This document shows positions 16,620 through 25,143 of a stretch of DNA of 64,000 nucleotides, piece after piece; within the stretch, counting starts at the first letter, position 1, and each line of letters opens with the position of its first letter. Origin of the DNA: Nocardia donostiensis (lineage in GTDB: Bacteria; Actinomycetota; Actinomycetes; Mycobacteriales; Mycobacteriaceae); the NCBI RefSeq assembly GCF_002081715.1, contig NZ_MUKP01000006.1:124001-188000 (forward strand). The letters run 5' to 3'. The translations under genes were made by a program, and so were the position numbers. The notes under the pieces are model-generated. The model made no database searches. It worked only from the letters and a program-made list of their open reading frames with translations, and was not told the origin of the DNA.

Positions 16620-18274
16620 GCGATCTCCTCGTGAATCGGGCCGAGGGTGCGCGACTGCGCTTCGCCGTCGATCGCGACGCCGGGGTAGCCCCGCTTGGCG
16701 ATCTCGGTGCACATGCGGCGGTACTTGCCGACACCACCCACATAGCCCATGAAGGTGTTGGGTTTGCCTTCGATGTTGGAGCCTCGGTACCAGGAGTCGG
16801 TCGTGGCGTACAGCGTCTGGGCGACGGTCGCTTCGGTGATGTCGACCCACTCTTTCTGGGCCTCGGGGGTGGCCTCGATGAGCGTGGCGCCGGTGTCACG
16901 GGCGTGCTCGATGAGACCGGCGATCCAATCGACGGCCTGCTCGATCGTCACCACCACGTTGCTGGCCAGCGCGGGACTCAGCGGACCGCCGACCATGAAG
17001 AAGTTGGGGAAGTCAGCGGCCATGAATCCGAGGTAGGAGCGGATGCCGTCGCGCCAGGCGTCCTGTAGCTTCTCACCGGATGCGCCAGTGAGGTTGAGCC
17101 CGTACAGCGGGCCGGTGAAGGCGTCGAACCCGATCGCGAGCACCACAGCGTCCACCTCGTAGGTGCCCTTCGAGGTGACGATCGCGTTCTCGGTCATCGT
17201 CTCGATCGGCTCGTCGCGCAGCGACACCAGCGACACGTTCGGCCGGTTGTAGGTCTCGTAGTAGTCGGTGCCGAAGACGCTGCGCTTGGCACCGAGCGGG
17301 TGGTACTTGGGCACCAGAAGTTCCGCGGTGGCCGGGTCTTCGACGATCTCGCGGATCTTGTCGTGGATGAACTCCGATGCGGTCCGGTTCGCCTCGGCAT
17401 CGGTGAGCAGGTCGGCGAACTCGGCGCCCACACCCTGGAAGCCACTGCGCTCGTAGGCCTCCTCGTAGCGCCGCCTGCGCTCGGAGTCCGAGACGTCGAA
17501 TGCCCGGTCGGTGACGGGGCGATCGGGGATACCGCCAGGCGAGTGCCTGCACTCCTCACGGATCGCCACGTAGTCGTTCTTGACGGCGGCGACCTGATCC
17601 GGGGAGAGCACGGAGTTGCGCGCGGGCATCACGTAGTTCGGGGTGCGCTGGAACACCGTGAGGTGCTCGGCGACCTCGGCGATCAGCGGAATGGCCTGCA
17701 CACCGGAAGACCCGGTACCGATCACGGCGACGCGCTTGCCCGCGAGATCGTCAAGGGAGATATTCCACCGGCTGGTCGACACCTGTAGGCCGGTGAAGTT
17801 CGCCAGACCGGGCACGTCGAAGTCCTTCGGGGTGGACAGGCCGCCCGCCCCCGAGATCAGGTAGCGGCTGCGCCGGGTCTCACCGTTGTCCAGCCGCACC
17901 TCCCACAGCCGATCGGCGGCGTTCCACGTCGAGCTGACCACGCGGGTATTGAAGGTGAAGTGCTTGCGCAGGTCGAAGCGATCGGCGACGTGCTCGAGAT
18001 AGCTGAGGATCTCGGCCTGCGGGGCGAACCGCTCGCTCCACGTCCACTCCTGCTGCAGCGCCTCGTCGAACGAGTACGAGTAGTAGATGCTCTCGACGTC
18101 GCAGCGCGCGCCTGGATAGGTGTTCCAGAACCAGGTGCCGCCGACGCTGGGCGCGGCCTCGAAGCCCGCGAAGGTCCAGTCGGCGCTCGTGAGGCGGTGG
18201 GCGAGGTACAGGCCGGTGAACCCGGCGCCGACACCGATCACATCGACGATCTCGGAGGTGGAGGTGGAGTTCAT
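16616..18274 (-). CDS. Baeyer-Villiger-type flavin monooxygenase with altered fingerprint
   Basis: A 552-residue class B flavoprotein monooxygenase. The FAD site GAGFTG is at about residue 14; GGTWFWNTYPGARCD matches the BVMO-specific GxWxxxxYPxxxxD motif; the NADPH site is VAVIGTGSSGVQAIPLI. The usual BVMO fingerprint FxGxxxHxxxW appears as FTGLQVSTSRW, so the His is Ser. BVMOs insert oxygen next to ketones to make esters or lactones. The start ATG 18274 has no good Shine-Dalgarno site; the frame extends to 18352, but the operator-like site at 18299-18321 lies there. It leads a four-gene operon (lyase, DAO-type oxidase, nitronate monooxygenase). A decayed paralogue occurs at 28.3 kb. Confidence 0.85.
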   Translation of the reverse strand: MNSTSTSEIVDVIGVGAGFTGLYLAHRLTSADWTFAGFEAAPSVGGTWFWNTYPGARCDVESIYYSYSFDEALQQEWTWSERFAPQAEILSYLEHVADRFDLRKHFTFNTRVVSSTWNAADRLWEVRLDNGETRRSRYLISGAGGLSTPKDFDVPGLANFTGLQVSTSRWNISLDDLAGKRVAVIGTGSSGVQAIPLIAEVAEHLTVFQRTPNYVMPARNSVLSPDQVAAVKNDYVAIREECRHSPGGIPDRPVTDRAFDVSDSERRRRYEEAYERSGFQGVGAEFADLLTDAEANRTASEFIHDKIREIVEDPATAELLVPKYHPLGAKRSVFGTDYYETYNRPNVSLVSLRDEPIETMTENAIVTSKGTYEVDAVVLAIGFDAFTGPLYGLNLTGASGEKLQDAWRDGIRSYLGFMAADFPNFFMVGGPLSPALASNVVVTIEQAVDWIAGLIEHARDTGATLIEATPEAQKEWVDITEATVAQTLYATTDSWYRGSNIEGKPNTFMGYVGGVGKYRRMCTEIAKRGYPGVAIDGEAQSRTLGPIHEEIA

Positions 18275-18298
18275 GGAATGGCCGCTTTCGTTGATATG

Positions 18299-18321
18299 GT
18301 CGGTCGACTTAATCGGTTGAC
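18299..18321. promoter_or_regulatory. 23-bp GTCG-N15-TGAC operator-like element, site C
   Basis: Same length and end geometry as sites A, B and D but with GTCG at one end, and a divergent centre (GACTTAATC). It lies 25 bp upstream of the BVMO start, in the 113-bp gap after the aldehyde dehydrogenase gene. It is the weakest of the four sites. Confidence 0.5.
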
Positions 18322-18387
18322 CTAATTTGATAAGACCAGTGGTTCCGGTCACACGTCAAGGGGCGATGCGGAAGTAGTCCGTGATCG

Positions 18388-19845
18388 CTACATGGGCAGG
18401 TCGGGGGAATCGACGCCGACCACCCGATCGCCGCAGAACACCCGCACGGCCTCACCGGGAGCATGACCGCCGATTCCCGCACTGCCCCAAAAACTTTGGG
18501 CTGACCCGTCGGCCAGGTCGGCGACCTTGGCACCGTTGACGCGCACCTCACCCGCCAGCACCCGCGAGCCGACCTCGATGGCGCGGTCCAGGTCGCCGCC
18601 GAACACGTAGGCATCCAAACCCGACGGGTTGGCGTTGGCCACCCGCAGGGCGTCTTCGTCGGACTCCACGGCATGCAGGCTGATGAGCGGCCCGAACAGC
18701 TCGGCCGTCGCCAACGATGCGTCCACGCCCGTCACTACCGTCGGTGAGAGGAAGAAGCCGTCGAGGGCGGGAAGTTTCGCGGGCTGATGGATGGTGGCAC
18801 CGTTGGCCCGCAGTCCCTCGATGCGGCTGCGCAAGGTGGCGAAATGCGGGGCGTTCGAGATCGGGCCGAGCTCGGTGCTCTCCTCGAGCGAGTTCCCGAC
18901 CTCGAGATGGGAGATGCGCTCGAGCAGCGCCTCGAGCAGCGGTTCGACCAAGCTCGTGTGCGCAAGCACCTTGCCGGGGCCCTCGCACCACTGGCCGTTG
19001 AGCTTGGTCATCCCGTCGAGGATGCCGTCGGCGGTCACGTCGATGTCGGCGTCGTCCAGCACGAGGGCCGGGTTGTTGCCGCCGAGCTCGAGCTGCAGCA
19101 CCTTGAAGTCCTCCGCGGCCGCGCGGGCGATGGCCCGACCCGCGTTCGGGCCACCGGTGAAGGAAACGACCTTCACCCGCGGATCGCCGGTGATGGCCGC
19201 GCCCACGTCACCCGCACCGTGCACGAGCTGCAGCGCACCGGCGGGCAATCCGGCCTTGACGAAGCTCTCGACAATGATCTGGGCACTGCTCGGCGCGTGC
19301 TCCGACGGCTTGAGGATGACGGGGCACCCTGCCGCAAGCGCGCTCACCATCTTCGCGGCAGGAATGAAACTGGGGCCGTTCCACGGGGTGAGGATGGCCG
19401 CGGGACCCCACGGGACCTTGTAGAGCCGCACGTCACGGCCACCGGCCTCCAGCGTGGTGCGCCGCGGGATGGCCCGCAGTTCCGCGGCGGCCGCACGGAT
19501 TCGGTGCGGCAGGAACTGCGCGACCATGCGGGCTTTCGCGATCGGTACGCCGCTGGTGAGAGCATCGGTGCGGGCGATGTCCTCGAGCCGGGACTCGACG
19601 ATATCGGCCGCGCGCTCGATGACGGAGGCGCGTTCCTCGCTCACCGCGTCGTCCCAGCGGTCGAAGCCGTAGGATTGTTCGGCGTGGCGCAGCGCGCGTT
19701 CCACGTCGTCGGGACGCGTGGTGACGGCGCGGTGCACGGGCAGGCCGGTATTGGGGTCGAGGTTCCAGGCGTCCGAGACCGTGGCGCACTCGGACCACTC
19801 GTCGGCGATGTAGTTGACCGGTTGGGGCAGTTGCGGATTCGTCAT
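18388..19845 (-). CDS. aldehyde dehydrogenase
   Basis: A 485-residue NAD(P)-dependent aldehyde dehydrogenase oxidising an aldehyde to the acid. Visible parts are WGPAAILTPWNGPSF (substrate/cofactor tunnel), KPSEHAP (cofactor Lys), SFTGGPNAGRAIA, the catalytic Glu in LELGGNNPALV, and the nucleophilic Cys in LNGQWCEGPGKVL near residue 287. GPLISLHAVESDEDALRVAN near the end is also typical. It follows the alcohol dehydrogenase gene after 33 bases and probably oxidises its aldehyde product, or a gamma-glutamyl-aminoaldehyde in the manner of PuuC; sequence alone cannot decide. Confidence 0.93.
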   Translation of the reverse strand: MTNPQLPQPVNYIADEWSECATVSDAWNLDPNTGLPVHRAVTTRPDDVERALRHAEQSYGFDRWDDAVSEERASVIERAADIVESRLEDIARTDALTSGVPIAKARMVAQFLPHRIRAAAAELRAIPRRTTLEAGGRDVRLYKVPWGPAAILTPWNGPSFIPAAKMVSALAAGCPVILKPSEHAPSSAQIIVESFVKAGLPAGALQLVHGAGDVGAAITGDPRVKVVSFTGGPNAGRAIARAAAEDFKVLQLELGGNNPALVLDDADIDVTADGILDGMTKLNGQWCEGPGKVLAHTSLVEPLLEALLERISHLEVGNSLEESTELGPISNAPHFATLRSRIEGLRANGATIHQPAKLPALDGFFLSPTVVTGVDASLATAELFGPLISLHAVESDEDALRVANANPSGLDAYVFGGDLDRAIEVGSRVLAGEVRVNGAKVADLADGSAQSFWGSAGIGGHAPGEAVRVFCGDRVVGVDSPDLPM

Positions 19846-19878
19846 CTGAGGCTCTTTCGGTGCTCGGACGGGAAGGGG

Positions 19879-20976
19879 TCACACGGTGAGGTCGGCGACG
19901 ATGCGGGTGACCTCGCCGGATTTCATCGCCTCGAAGCCCTTGTCGATGTCGCGGAACGGGATCACGTCGCTGACCATCTCGTCGAGCAGCAGGCGGCCCT
20001 GCAGGTACAGCCGGGCGAACTGGGCGATGTCCTCCTGCGCTTGACCCGAGCCCATGTAGGAACCGATGAGGCGCTTCTCACCGAAGAAGAAATCGGAGGC
20101 CGGGAGGGTCAGGTCGGTGCCGTCGGGTGCGATGCCGACCAGGCATGCCGTACCCGTGGCGCGCAGCACCGACAGCGCGGTGGCCGCGGTCCGCGCAGAA
20201 CCGACGGCCTCGAACGAGTAGTCCACACCGTCGCCGAGCAGATTCCGGATCTCGGTCGCGACATCGGCCGCACCGTTCACGACGTGGGTGGCACCGTAGG
20301 TCCGGGCCGCCGCGAGCCGGGCGTCGTCGAGATCCACGGCGACGATCGCCGAAGCTCCGGCGAGCCGCGCCCCCTGGATGATGGCCGACCCGACACCGCC
20401 GCAGCCGATTACGGCAACGGTGGCACCGGGGCGCACCTGGGCACCACGGAACACGGCGCCGACACCGGTGATGACACAGCACGAGAGCAGGCAGCCCACA
20501 TGTAGGCCCACCTCGTCGGGCACCTTCACCAGCGCGTTCTCACGCAGCAGGGTGTGGCGGGAGAACGCGCCGACGTCGCCGAGCCGGTGGACGACCTGAC
20601 CGCCGGGCAGCTGGAAGGCGGGCCGGGGACGCCGCCGGATATGGGTCACGCGCTGACACTGGGTCGAGTGCCCGACCTGACAGTTGCGGCACAACCCGCA
20701 CGAGGGGGTAAGGGCACCGACGACGCGGTCGCCGGGGCTCAGCGAGGTCACCGCGGAACCGACCGACTCGACCACGCCCGCCACTTCGTGCCCGACCACC
20801 ACGGGCAGGTCCGCACCGACGGTGCCGGTCATGTAGTGCAGGTCGCTATGGCACAGACCGACGTTCGAGACCGCTAGGCGGACCTCGACGGGTTCCGGGT
20901 CGTCAACCAGGATCTCGGTGAACTCCAGCGGTTCGTTCACCGCGGTGAGAACTGCTGCTTCGGTGGTGATCATCAT
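19879..20976 (-). CDS. zinc-dependent alcohol dehydrogenase (MDR family)
   Basis: A 365-residue medium-chain dehydrogenase. The catalytic zinc ligands are in GLCHSD and VGHEVAGVV, and the structural zinc cysteines in CGLCRNCQVGHSTQC. The coenzyme site is VAVIGCGGVGSAIIQGARLAGA followed by IVAVDLDDARLA, where the Asp points to NAD. CVITGVGAVFRGAQVRPG resembles the class of actinobacterial alcohol/formaldehyde dehydrogenases. It probably oxidises a primary alcohol released by ester hydrolysis to an aldehyde. The start ATG 20976 overlaps the upstream hydratase stop (ATGA), and a second ATG follows directly. Confidence 0.92.
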   Translation of the reverse strand: MMITTEAAVLTAVNEPLEFTEILVDDPEPVEVRLAVSNVGLCHSDLHYMTGTVGADLPVVVGHEVAGVVESVGSAVTSLSPGDRVVGALTPSCGLCRNCQVGHSTQCQRVTHIRRRPRPAFQLPGGQVVHRLGDVGAFSRHTLLRENALVKVPDEVGLHVGCLLSCCVITGVGAVFRGAQVRPGATVAVIGCGGVGSAIIQGARLAGASAIVAVDLDDARLAAARTYGATHVVNGAADVATEIRNLLGDGVDYSFEAVGSARTAATALSVLRATGTACLVGIAPDGTDLTLPASDFFFGEKRLIGSYMGSGQAQEDIAQFARLYLQGRLLLDEMVSDVIPFRDIDKGFEAMKSGEVTRIVADLTV

Positions 20977-21734
20977 CGTCTCCGTTCGTTCTTCGATGTC
21001 CAGAAGCCCTCGATACCTTCGCTGAAAGCGCCGGACTCCCAGGCCTGGCGGGCGGCGTCGTCTTCGCGAGCGAACGCGGCCTCGATGTCCTCGGGGCGCG
21101 GCCGCAGCAGACCCAGGTGCAGTACGGTGATCCGGGGATCGGAGTTCCACTGCCGGACCACCTCGACCGCACGGCCGACCAGTGTTTCCGGGGCGACGAT
21201 CTCGTCGAGCAGCCCGATACGCAGGGCCTCGTCGGCGCCTATCCGCTGCGAGCCGAGGATGATGCGCATGGCGTGGTTGCGGACCAGGCGGCCCATCAGG
21301 ACGCTCGACGCGTTGGAGATGATGATCCCGCGGTGGTTCTCCGGCTGGAAGTACTCGGCGGCCGGGCTGCCGATCCGCCCGTCGCAGCACAGCGTAATCT
21401 CCGAGGCGCCGCCGACCGCGATCCCGTTCACGGCCGCGATCACCGGGATCTTCGTCTCGAGGATCGCGCGGGTGATGTCGTGGAAGGTCGCGACCGCCTC
21501 GCGGATCTCGTCGTAGGTGGTCGGCACCGTCTGCAGGTCCTCGCCCGCAGAGAAGGCCCGACCGGTACCCGTGAGCACGAGCCCGCGGACGAGATCACCC
21601 GTGCCGAAGTCGCGGATGGTCTGCGCGAGCAGCACCCGGGTCGCCACATCCAGCGCGTTCAGCTTCGCCGGTCGGTTCAGCGTGAGCACCGCGACGTCGT
21701 CATCGATGCGCACATCCACAAAGTTGTCGGTCAT
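20973..21734 (-). CDS. enoyl-CoA hydratase/isomerase family protein
   Basis: A 253-residue crotonase-fold protein. ADP-pocket and oxyanion-hole segments are AFSAGEDLQTV and AAVNGIAVGGASEITLCCDG; NHRGIIISNASSVLMGRLVRN follows, with Asn replacing the usual Glu-containing region, so the reaction type (hydration, isomerisation or hydrolysis) is uncertain. In context it should act on an unsaturated acyl-CoA, for example the product of the ammonia-lyase-like protein. The gene starts 9 bases after the ligase stop and overlaps the dehydrogenase start. Confidence 0.88.
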   Translation of the reverse strand: MTDNFVDVRIDDDVAVLTLNRPAKLNALDVATRVLLAQTIRDFGTGDLVRGLVLTGTGRAFSAGEDLQTVPTTYDEIREAVATFHDITRAILETKIPVIAAVNGIAVGGASEITLCCDGRIGSPAAEYFQPENHRGIIISNASSVLMGRLVRNHAMRIILGSQRIGADEALRIGLLDEIVAPETLVGRAVEVVRQWNSDPRITVLHLGLLRPRPEDIEAAFAREDDAARQAWESGAFSEGIEGFWTSKNERRR

Positions 21735-21743
21735 GTCCGGTCC

Positions 21744-23351
21744 TCAGTCGCGCGGCGGTTGCAGGTCGTAGGTGGTGCCGGGGTGCTCGGCAGCGCGCGC
21801 CTTCAGCGCCGGCTTGGACACCCGCTCGGACGGGGTGCGCGGGAAATCGGCGACGAACTCCACGTAGCGCGGGACCTTGAAGCGCGCCAATTGGTTTCGC
21901 GCGCCGACGACGATCCGCTGCGCGGTCTCCCGACTCTCCTCGACACCAGGGGCCAGCTGCACGAAGGCCTTGACCTCCTCGCCGAACAGGTCGTCCGGCA
22001 CGCCGACGACGGCCGTCGCGATGACGCTGTCGTCGCGTTCGAGCACGCGTTCGACCTCGGCGCTGGCGATGTTCTCGCCGCCGCGGCGGACCATGTCCTT
22101 GATCCGGCCGACCAGACGGTAGCTGCCCGCCTCGCGGACGGCGACGTCGCCGGTGTGCAGCCAGCCGTCGCGCAGGACCTGCGCGGTGGCCTCGGGCCGG
22201 TTCCAGTAGCCGAGCATCATGGGTTTGCCCGAAGTGATCAGTTCGCCGGATCCACCCTCGGCGACCTCGCACCCCTGCGGGTCCACGACGCGGACCTGTT
22301 TGGTGGGAACCGGCTGCCCCAGCCGTCCGCTGCCGACGTCGGCGGTGGCCTCGGGCAAGCTCACCAGGTCGACACCGCTTTCGGTCATCCCGAAGATCTC
22401 CCGCCACGGTGCGCCCCAGCGCTGTTCGAGCTGCTCGTGCAGCCCGACGGGGATGGCCGAGCACAGCACGATGCGCAGGTCGTTGTCGCGGTCCGCAGGT
22501 GAGGGCGGTTGCTTGAACAGCAGCGTCGGCATCGAGCCGAGCACGTAGCAGAACGTGGCCCGGTGCTTGCGGACATCGGCCATGAAACCGGAGGCGGAGA
22601 ACCGGGGAAGCACCACCAGCGGCGCGCCGATCGTCAGGCACAGCGAGGTGTTCCACTGCGGGTCCATGTAGGAGAACGGCTGCGAGGTGAGTGCCACGTC
22701 GTCGGGGCCGAGGCCGGTCGCGTTCGCGCAGATCCAGCCCAGCCGGGTCCAGTAGTCGTGGGTGAGCATGCAGGCCTTGGGGAACCCGGTTGTCCCCGAG
22801 GTGTATTGCAGGTTCGCGAGAGTTTCGCCCGTGATGTCCAGCGCGGGCCGGTCCGCCGGGTAGGCCGCGAGCTCGCCGGGCGATGCGGCTGCGACGGTGC
22901 GGATGTCGGCCAGTTCGCTGTTCGCCGCACGCACCTCGTCGACCAGCGGGGCGTGCTCGGCGTCGGTGAACAGCACCCGGGCGCCGGAATCCTGGAGGAC
23001 GAATTCCAGATCAGCCCGCTGATAGGAGGAGTTCACCGGAACCGCCACCGCGCCTGCCTCGAGGATCGCCAGCCAGGCGATCGGCCACTGCACCACGTTG
23101 GGCAGCATGATCGCGACCCGGTCGCCCGGGCGGACACCGTCCTCGGTGACCAGCCGCTGAGCCAGCCGCGAGGCCCAGTCGTCGATCTCGGCGAAGGTCC
23201 ACGACCCTTCCCCGAACCGGAGGAACTCACGGTCGGGAAAGCGGACGGCCTGGTCGGCCAGCAGGCCGACGAGGGTGTCGATCGGTGGGTCCACAGCCAG
23301 ACGATCGAGCGCGATCGCACGTTCGGGGTGGACCGATTCGACTTGGGTCAT
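21744..23351 (-). CDS. acyl-CoA synthetase (AMP-forming ligase)
   Basis: A 535-residue ANL-superfamily enzyme that activates a carboxylic acid with ATP and CoA. Core motifs in order are YTSGTTGFPKACMLTHD (P-loop), GAPWREIFGMTESG (A5), GWLHTGDVAVRE (A7), GRIKDMVRRGGENIASAEVE (A8 hinge) and the C-terminal Lys in SERVSKPALK. The start ATG 23351 follows AAGAGGAC; the frame is open further, but site B and its promoter lie at 23500. It is the first gene of the ligase-hydratase-alcohol dehydrogenase-aldehyde dehydrogenase operon. The acid activated is unknown. Confidence 0.9.
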   Translation of the reverse strand: MTQVESVHPERAIALDRLAVDPPIDTLVGLLADQAVRFPDREFLRFGEGSWTFAEIDDWASRLAQRLVTEDGVRPGDRVAIMLPNVVQWPIAWLAILEAGAVAVPVNSSYQRADLEFVLQDSGARVLFTDAEHAPLVDEVRAANSELADIRTVAAASPGELAAYPADRPALDITGETLANLQYTSGTTGFPKACMLTHDYWTRLGWICANATGLGPDDVALTSQPFSYMDPQWNTSLCLTIGAPLVVLPRFSASGFMADVRKHRATFCYVLGSMPTLLFKQPPSPADRDNDLRIVLCSAIPVGLHEQLEQRWGAPWREIFGMTESGVDLVSLPEATADVGSGRLGQPVPTKQVRVVDPQGCEVAEGGSGELITSGKPMMLGYWNRPEATAQVLRDGWLHTGDVAVREAGSYRLVGRIKDMVRRGGENIASAEVERVLERDDSVIATAVVGVPDDLFGEEVKAFVQLAPGVEESRETAQRIVVGARNQLARFKVPRYVEFVADFPRTPSERVSKPALKARAAEHPGTTYDLQPPRD

Positions 23352-23499
23352 GTCGTCCTCTTCGCGGGTAGCAGGTGGTAGGTCGTCGATCGACCTGCAG
23401 TCGCCGGCTCCGGCCTGCACGGCACGCACGCCGCAGGGCAGGGTTTGCAGCCACCAGTGAGTGGAAATGTGAGGCCTGCCATAACGGTAGCGATAGTGG

Positions 23500-23522
23500 G
23501 TCAATTGATCAAGGCGTATGAC
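23500..23522. promoter_or_regulatory. 23-bp GTCA-N15-TGAC operator, site B
   Basis: It shares GTCA/TGAC ends and the TGATCAAGGC centre with site A. On the minus strand TTGATC is followed by 17 bases and TACCGT, the same -35/-10 geometry as at site A, driving the CoA ligase operon. It lies between that operon and the divergent TetR gene, as expected for a local repressor. Confidence 0.78.
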
Positions 23523-23580
23523 TAACTAAGCGAGACACACTCCCCGGGCGTGCTCGTGATGTGCTGTTCAGGCTGGTAAT

Positions 23581-23592
23581 GTCAATATTGAC
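23581..23592. promoter_or_regulatory. short palindrome before TetR gene
   Basis: GTCAATATTGAC is a perfect 12-bp palindrome made of the same GTCA/TGAC half-ends as the 23-bp sites but closer together. TTGATCAA follows directly. It lies 39 bp upstream of the TetR start and may mediate autoregulation. Confidence 0.45.
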
Positions 23593-23631
23593 TTGATCAA
23601 TCGTTCAGTTCTGATTCGACAGGAGTACCGC

Positions 23632-24309
23632 ATGGCTCGCATCCCCGCCGCCGAACGCCGCGCCGAACTGGTTGCCGCGGCCGTGCGCGTAATCGCCGCT
23701 CACGGGGTGGACGGAGCCACCACGCGCCGCATCGCGGAAGAGGCGAACGCTCCCCTGGCCACGCTGCACTACTGCTTCGATACCAAGGAGGTGCTGTTCG
23801 CGGCGGTCTTCGAGTACCTCGCCGGCGAGTATCGAAACGTGTTGCACCACAGCGATGTCCACAGCGACACACAGAGCACCGCTCGGGGGCTGTTACACGG
23901 CGTGCTGCAGTGGTACCGGGAGAACCCGAACTTCGGTGCCACCATCCTCGAGCTGATCAGCTGGGGTCAGCGTGAGGGCAAGCAGGCCGAGGTCGTCTAC
24001 ACCGAGGCCTTCGAGACCATGCGCACAATCCTCGAGGGCACCACTACCGCGGCGGGCCGACCGGTCGACCCGGACACGATCGACCAGCTGATCTATGTGG
24101 TAGCCGCCCTGTCCGACGGCTTCGCCCTCAACTGGCTGGTGTTCACCGACGCCGCCGCGGCGCAAGCACAGGTGGAGCTCACCCTCGGCGTGCTCGACGC
24201 GTGGATGGCGGCCAATCTCGGCGATGCCGCCGTGCCTGCCGCCCCGCCGGCGGACATCGCGCCCGAGCCGGACATGCGGTCGCTGGTGTCATGGGTACGC
24301 ATGGATTGA
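23632..24309 (+). CDS. TetR-family regulator of the catabolic cluster
   Basis: A 225-residue TetR/AcrR-type regulator. The start ATG 23632 has AGGAG 6 bases upstream. The DNA-binding domain is residues 5-50: ELVAAAVRVIAAHGVDGATT, then RRIAEEANAPLATLHYCFDT with the recognition helix, and KEVLFAAVFEYL. The C-terminal helical domain would bind the inducer. It is divergent from the ligase operon, with site B between them, and sits centrally among genes that carry the same site, so it is the most likely repressor of the whole cluster. This assignment is by position and shared operators, not by direct proof. Confidence 0.88.
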   Translation: MARIPAAERRAELVAAAVRVIAAHGVDGATTRRIAEEANAPLATLHYCFDTKEVLFAAVFEYLAGEYRNVLHHSDVHSDTQSTARGLLHGVLQWYRENPNFGATILELISWGQREGKQAEVVYTEAFETMRTILEGTTTAAGRPVDPDTIDQLIYVVAALSDGFALNWLVFTDAAAAQAQVELTLGVLDAWMAANLGDAAVPAAPPADIAPEPDMRSLVSWVRMD

Positions 24310-24328
24310 CCGCGCCCACTCAGCAGCG

Positions 24329-24364
24329 ACTGTGGCCGCCCCCGGAAAAGGTGACGGCCCCAGT
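24329..24364. terminator. hairpin between convergent genes
   Basis: ACTG-T-GGCCG pairs with CGGCC-C-CAGT around a 16-base loop, with one mismatch. It lies in the 69-base gap between the convergent TetR and glutamine amidotransferase genes, so it may end transcription from both sides. Confidence 0.5.
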
Positions 24365-24378
24365 CGTTTCCGCTTCAC

Positions 24379-25143
24379 TCAGCGCCGCTCGGCGGCCGCT
24401 TCGACGAGCCAGCGCAGCGCGCCGTCGTCAGTGACCATCCACTCGGGATGCCACTGCACCCCGAGCACGGGGGCCCCGGGGAGCTCGACGGACTCGACGA
24501 CACCATCGTCGGTGCGACCGGTGACCACCAGCCCGGCGCCACAGACGTCGACCGCCTGATGGTGCCACGAGTTGGTCACCAGACGATCGCCGAACACCTT
24601 CTGGGCGATCGTGCCCGCATCGAAGGTGACCACGTGCTCAGGATCGCCGTCCGACAGCGGGCCCGCCGCCATGAGGTGCCGCACCCGCCCGACGGGCAGG
24701 TCGGGTATCAGCGTTCCGCCGAGGGTCACATTGAGCACCTGCATGCCGCGGCACACGCCGAGCAGCGGGATCTCCCGATCCAGCGCGACCCGCGTCAACG
24801 CGATCTCGAACTCGTCCCGGCTGAGGTCGTGGACAGAGGGGTCCGCCAGCGGATCGATGTCGTCGACCACCGACTCGTCGCCGCCCCAGCAGCTCGGATG
24901 CACGTCCTGACCGCCGGTGATCACCACACCGCTCAGCCAGTCACCGAGCGCCTCCGGGTCGGCATCGTAGGGCAACATCACCGGCACCCCACCGGCGCGC
25001 GCGATACTGTCCGCGAAATCGGAGATGAAGCTGTCGGTGAGGCGGTGACCATACCCCGGGTGGCTGCCCCTGACCAGCTCCATTCGGAACCGTCGGCCGG
25101 TCAGGCCGATCAGCGGTTTCACCCGGGCCGAGCGGGCGGTCAT
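24379..25143 (-). CDS. class I glutamine amidotransferase-like gamma-glutamyl hydrolase, PuuD-like
   Basis: A 254-residue stand-alone class I GATase of the peptidase C26 group. The triad is visible: Cys in LLGVCRGMQVLNVTLGG and His/Glu in VLGVQWHPEW; SGVVITGGQDVHP marks the oxyanion strand. In the putrescine (PuuD), aniline and isopropylamine pathways such enzymes hydrolyse or handle gamma-glutamyl amide intermediates. The start ATG 25143 overlaps the GS-like stop (ATGA), so it is coupled to the ligase that would make its substrate. It is the last gene of the operon read from site D. Confidence 0.88.
   Translation of the reverse strand: MTARSARVKPLIGLTGRRFRMELVRGSHPGYGHRLTDSFISDFADSIARAGGVPVMLPYDADPEALGDWLSGVVITGGQDVHPSCWGGDESVVDDIDPLADPSVHDLSRDEFEIALTRVALDREIPLLGVCRGMQVLNVTLGGTLIPDLPVGRVRHLMAAGPLSDGDPEHVVTFDAGTIAQKVFGDRLVTNSWHHQAVDVCGAGLVVTGRTDDGVVESVELPGAPVLGVQWHPEWMVTDDGALRWLVEAAAERR

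Noticed and set aside
18787..20505. Long plus-strand open frame opposite the aldehyde and alcohol dehydrogenase genes
   Set aside because: It is antisense to two genes with full catalytic motifs, and its translation is rich in Gly/Arg/His/Asp with no recognisable domain, as expected of shadow frames in GC-rich DNA.
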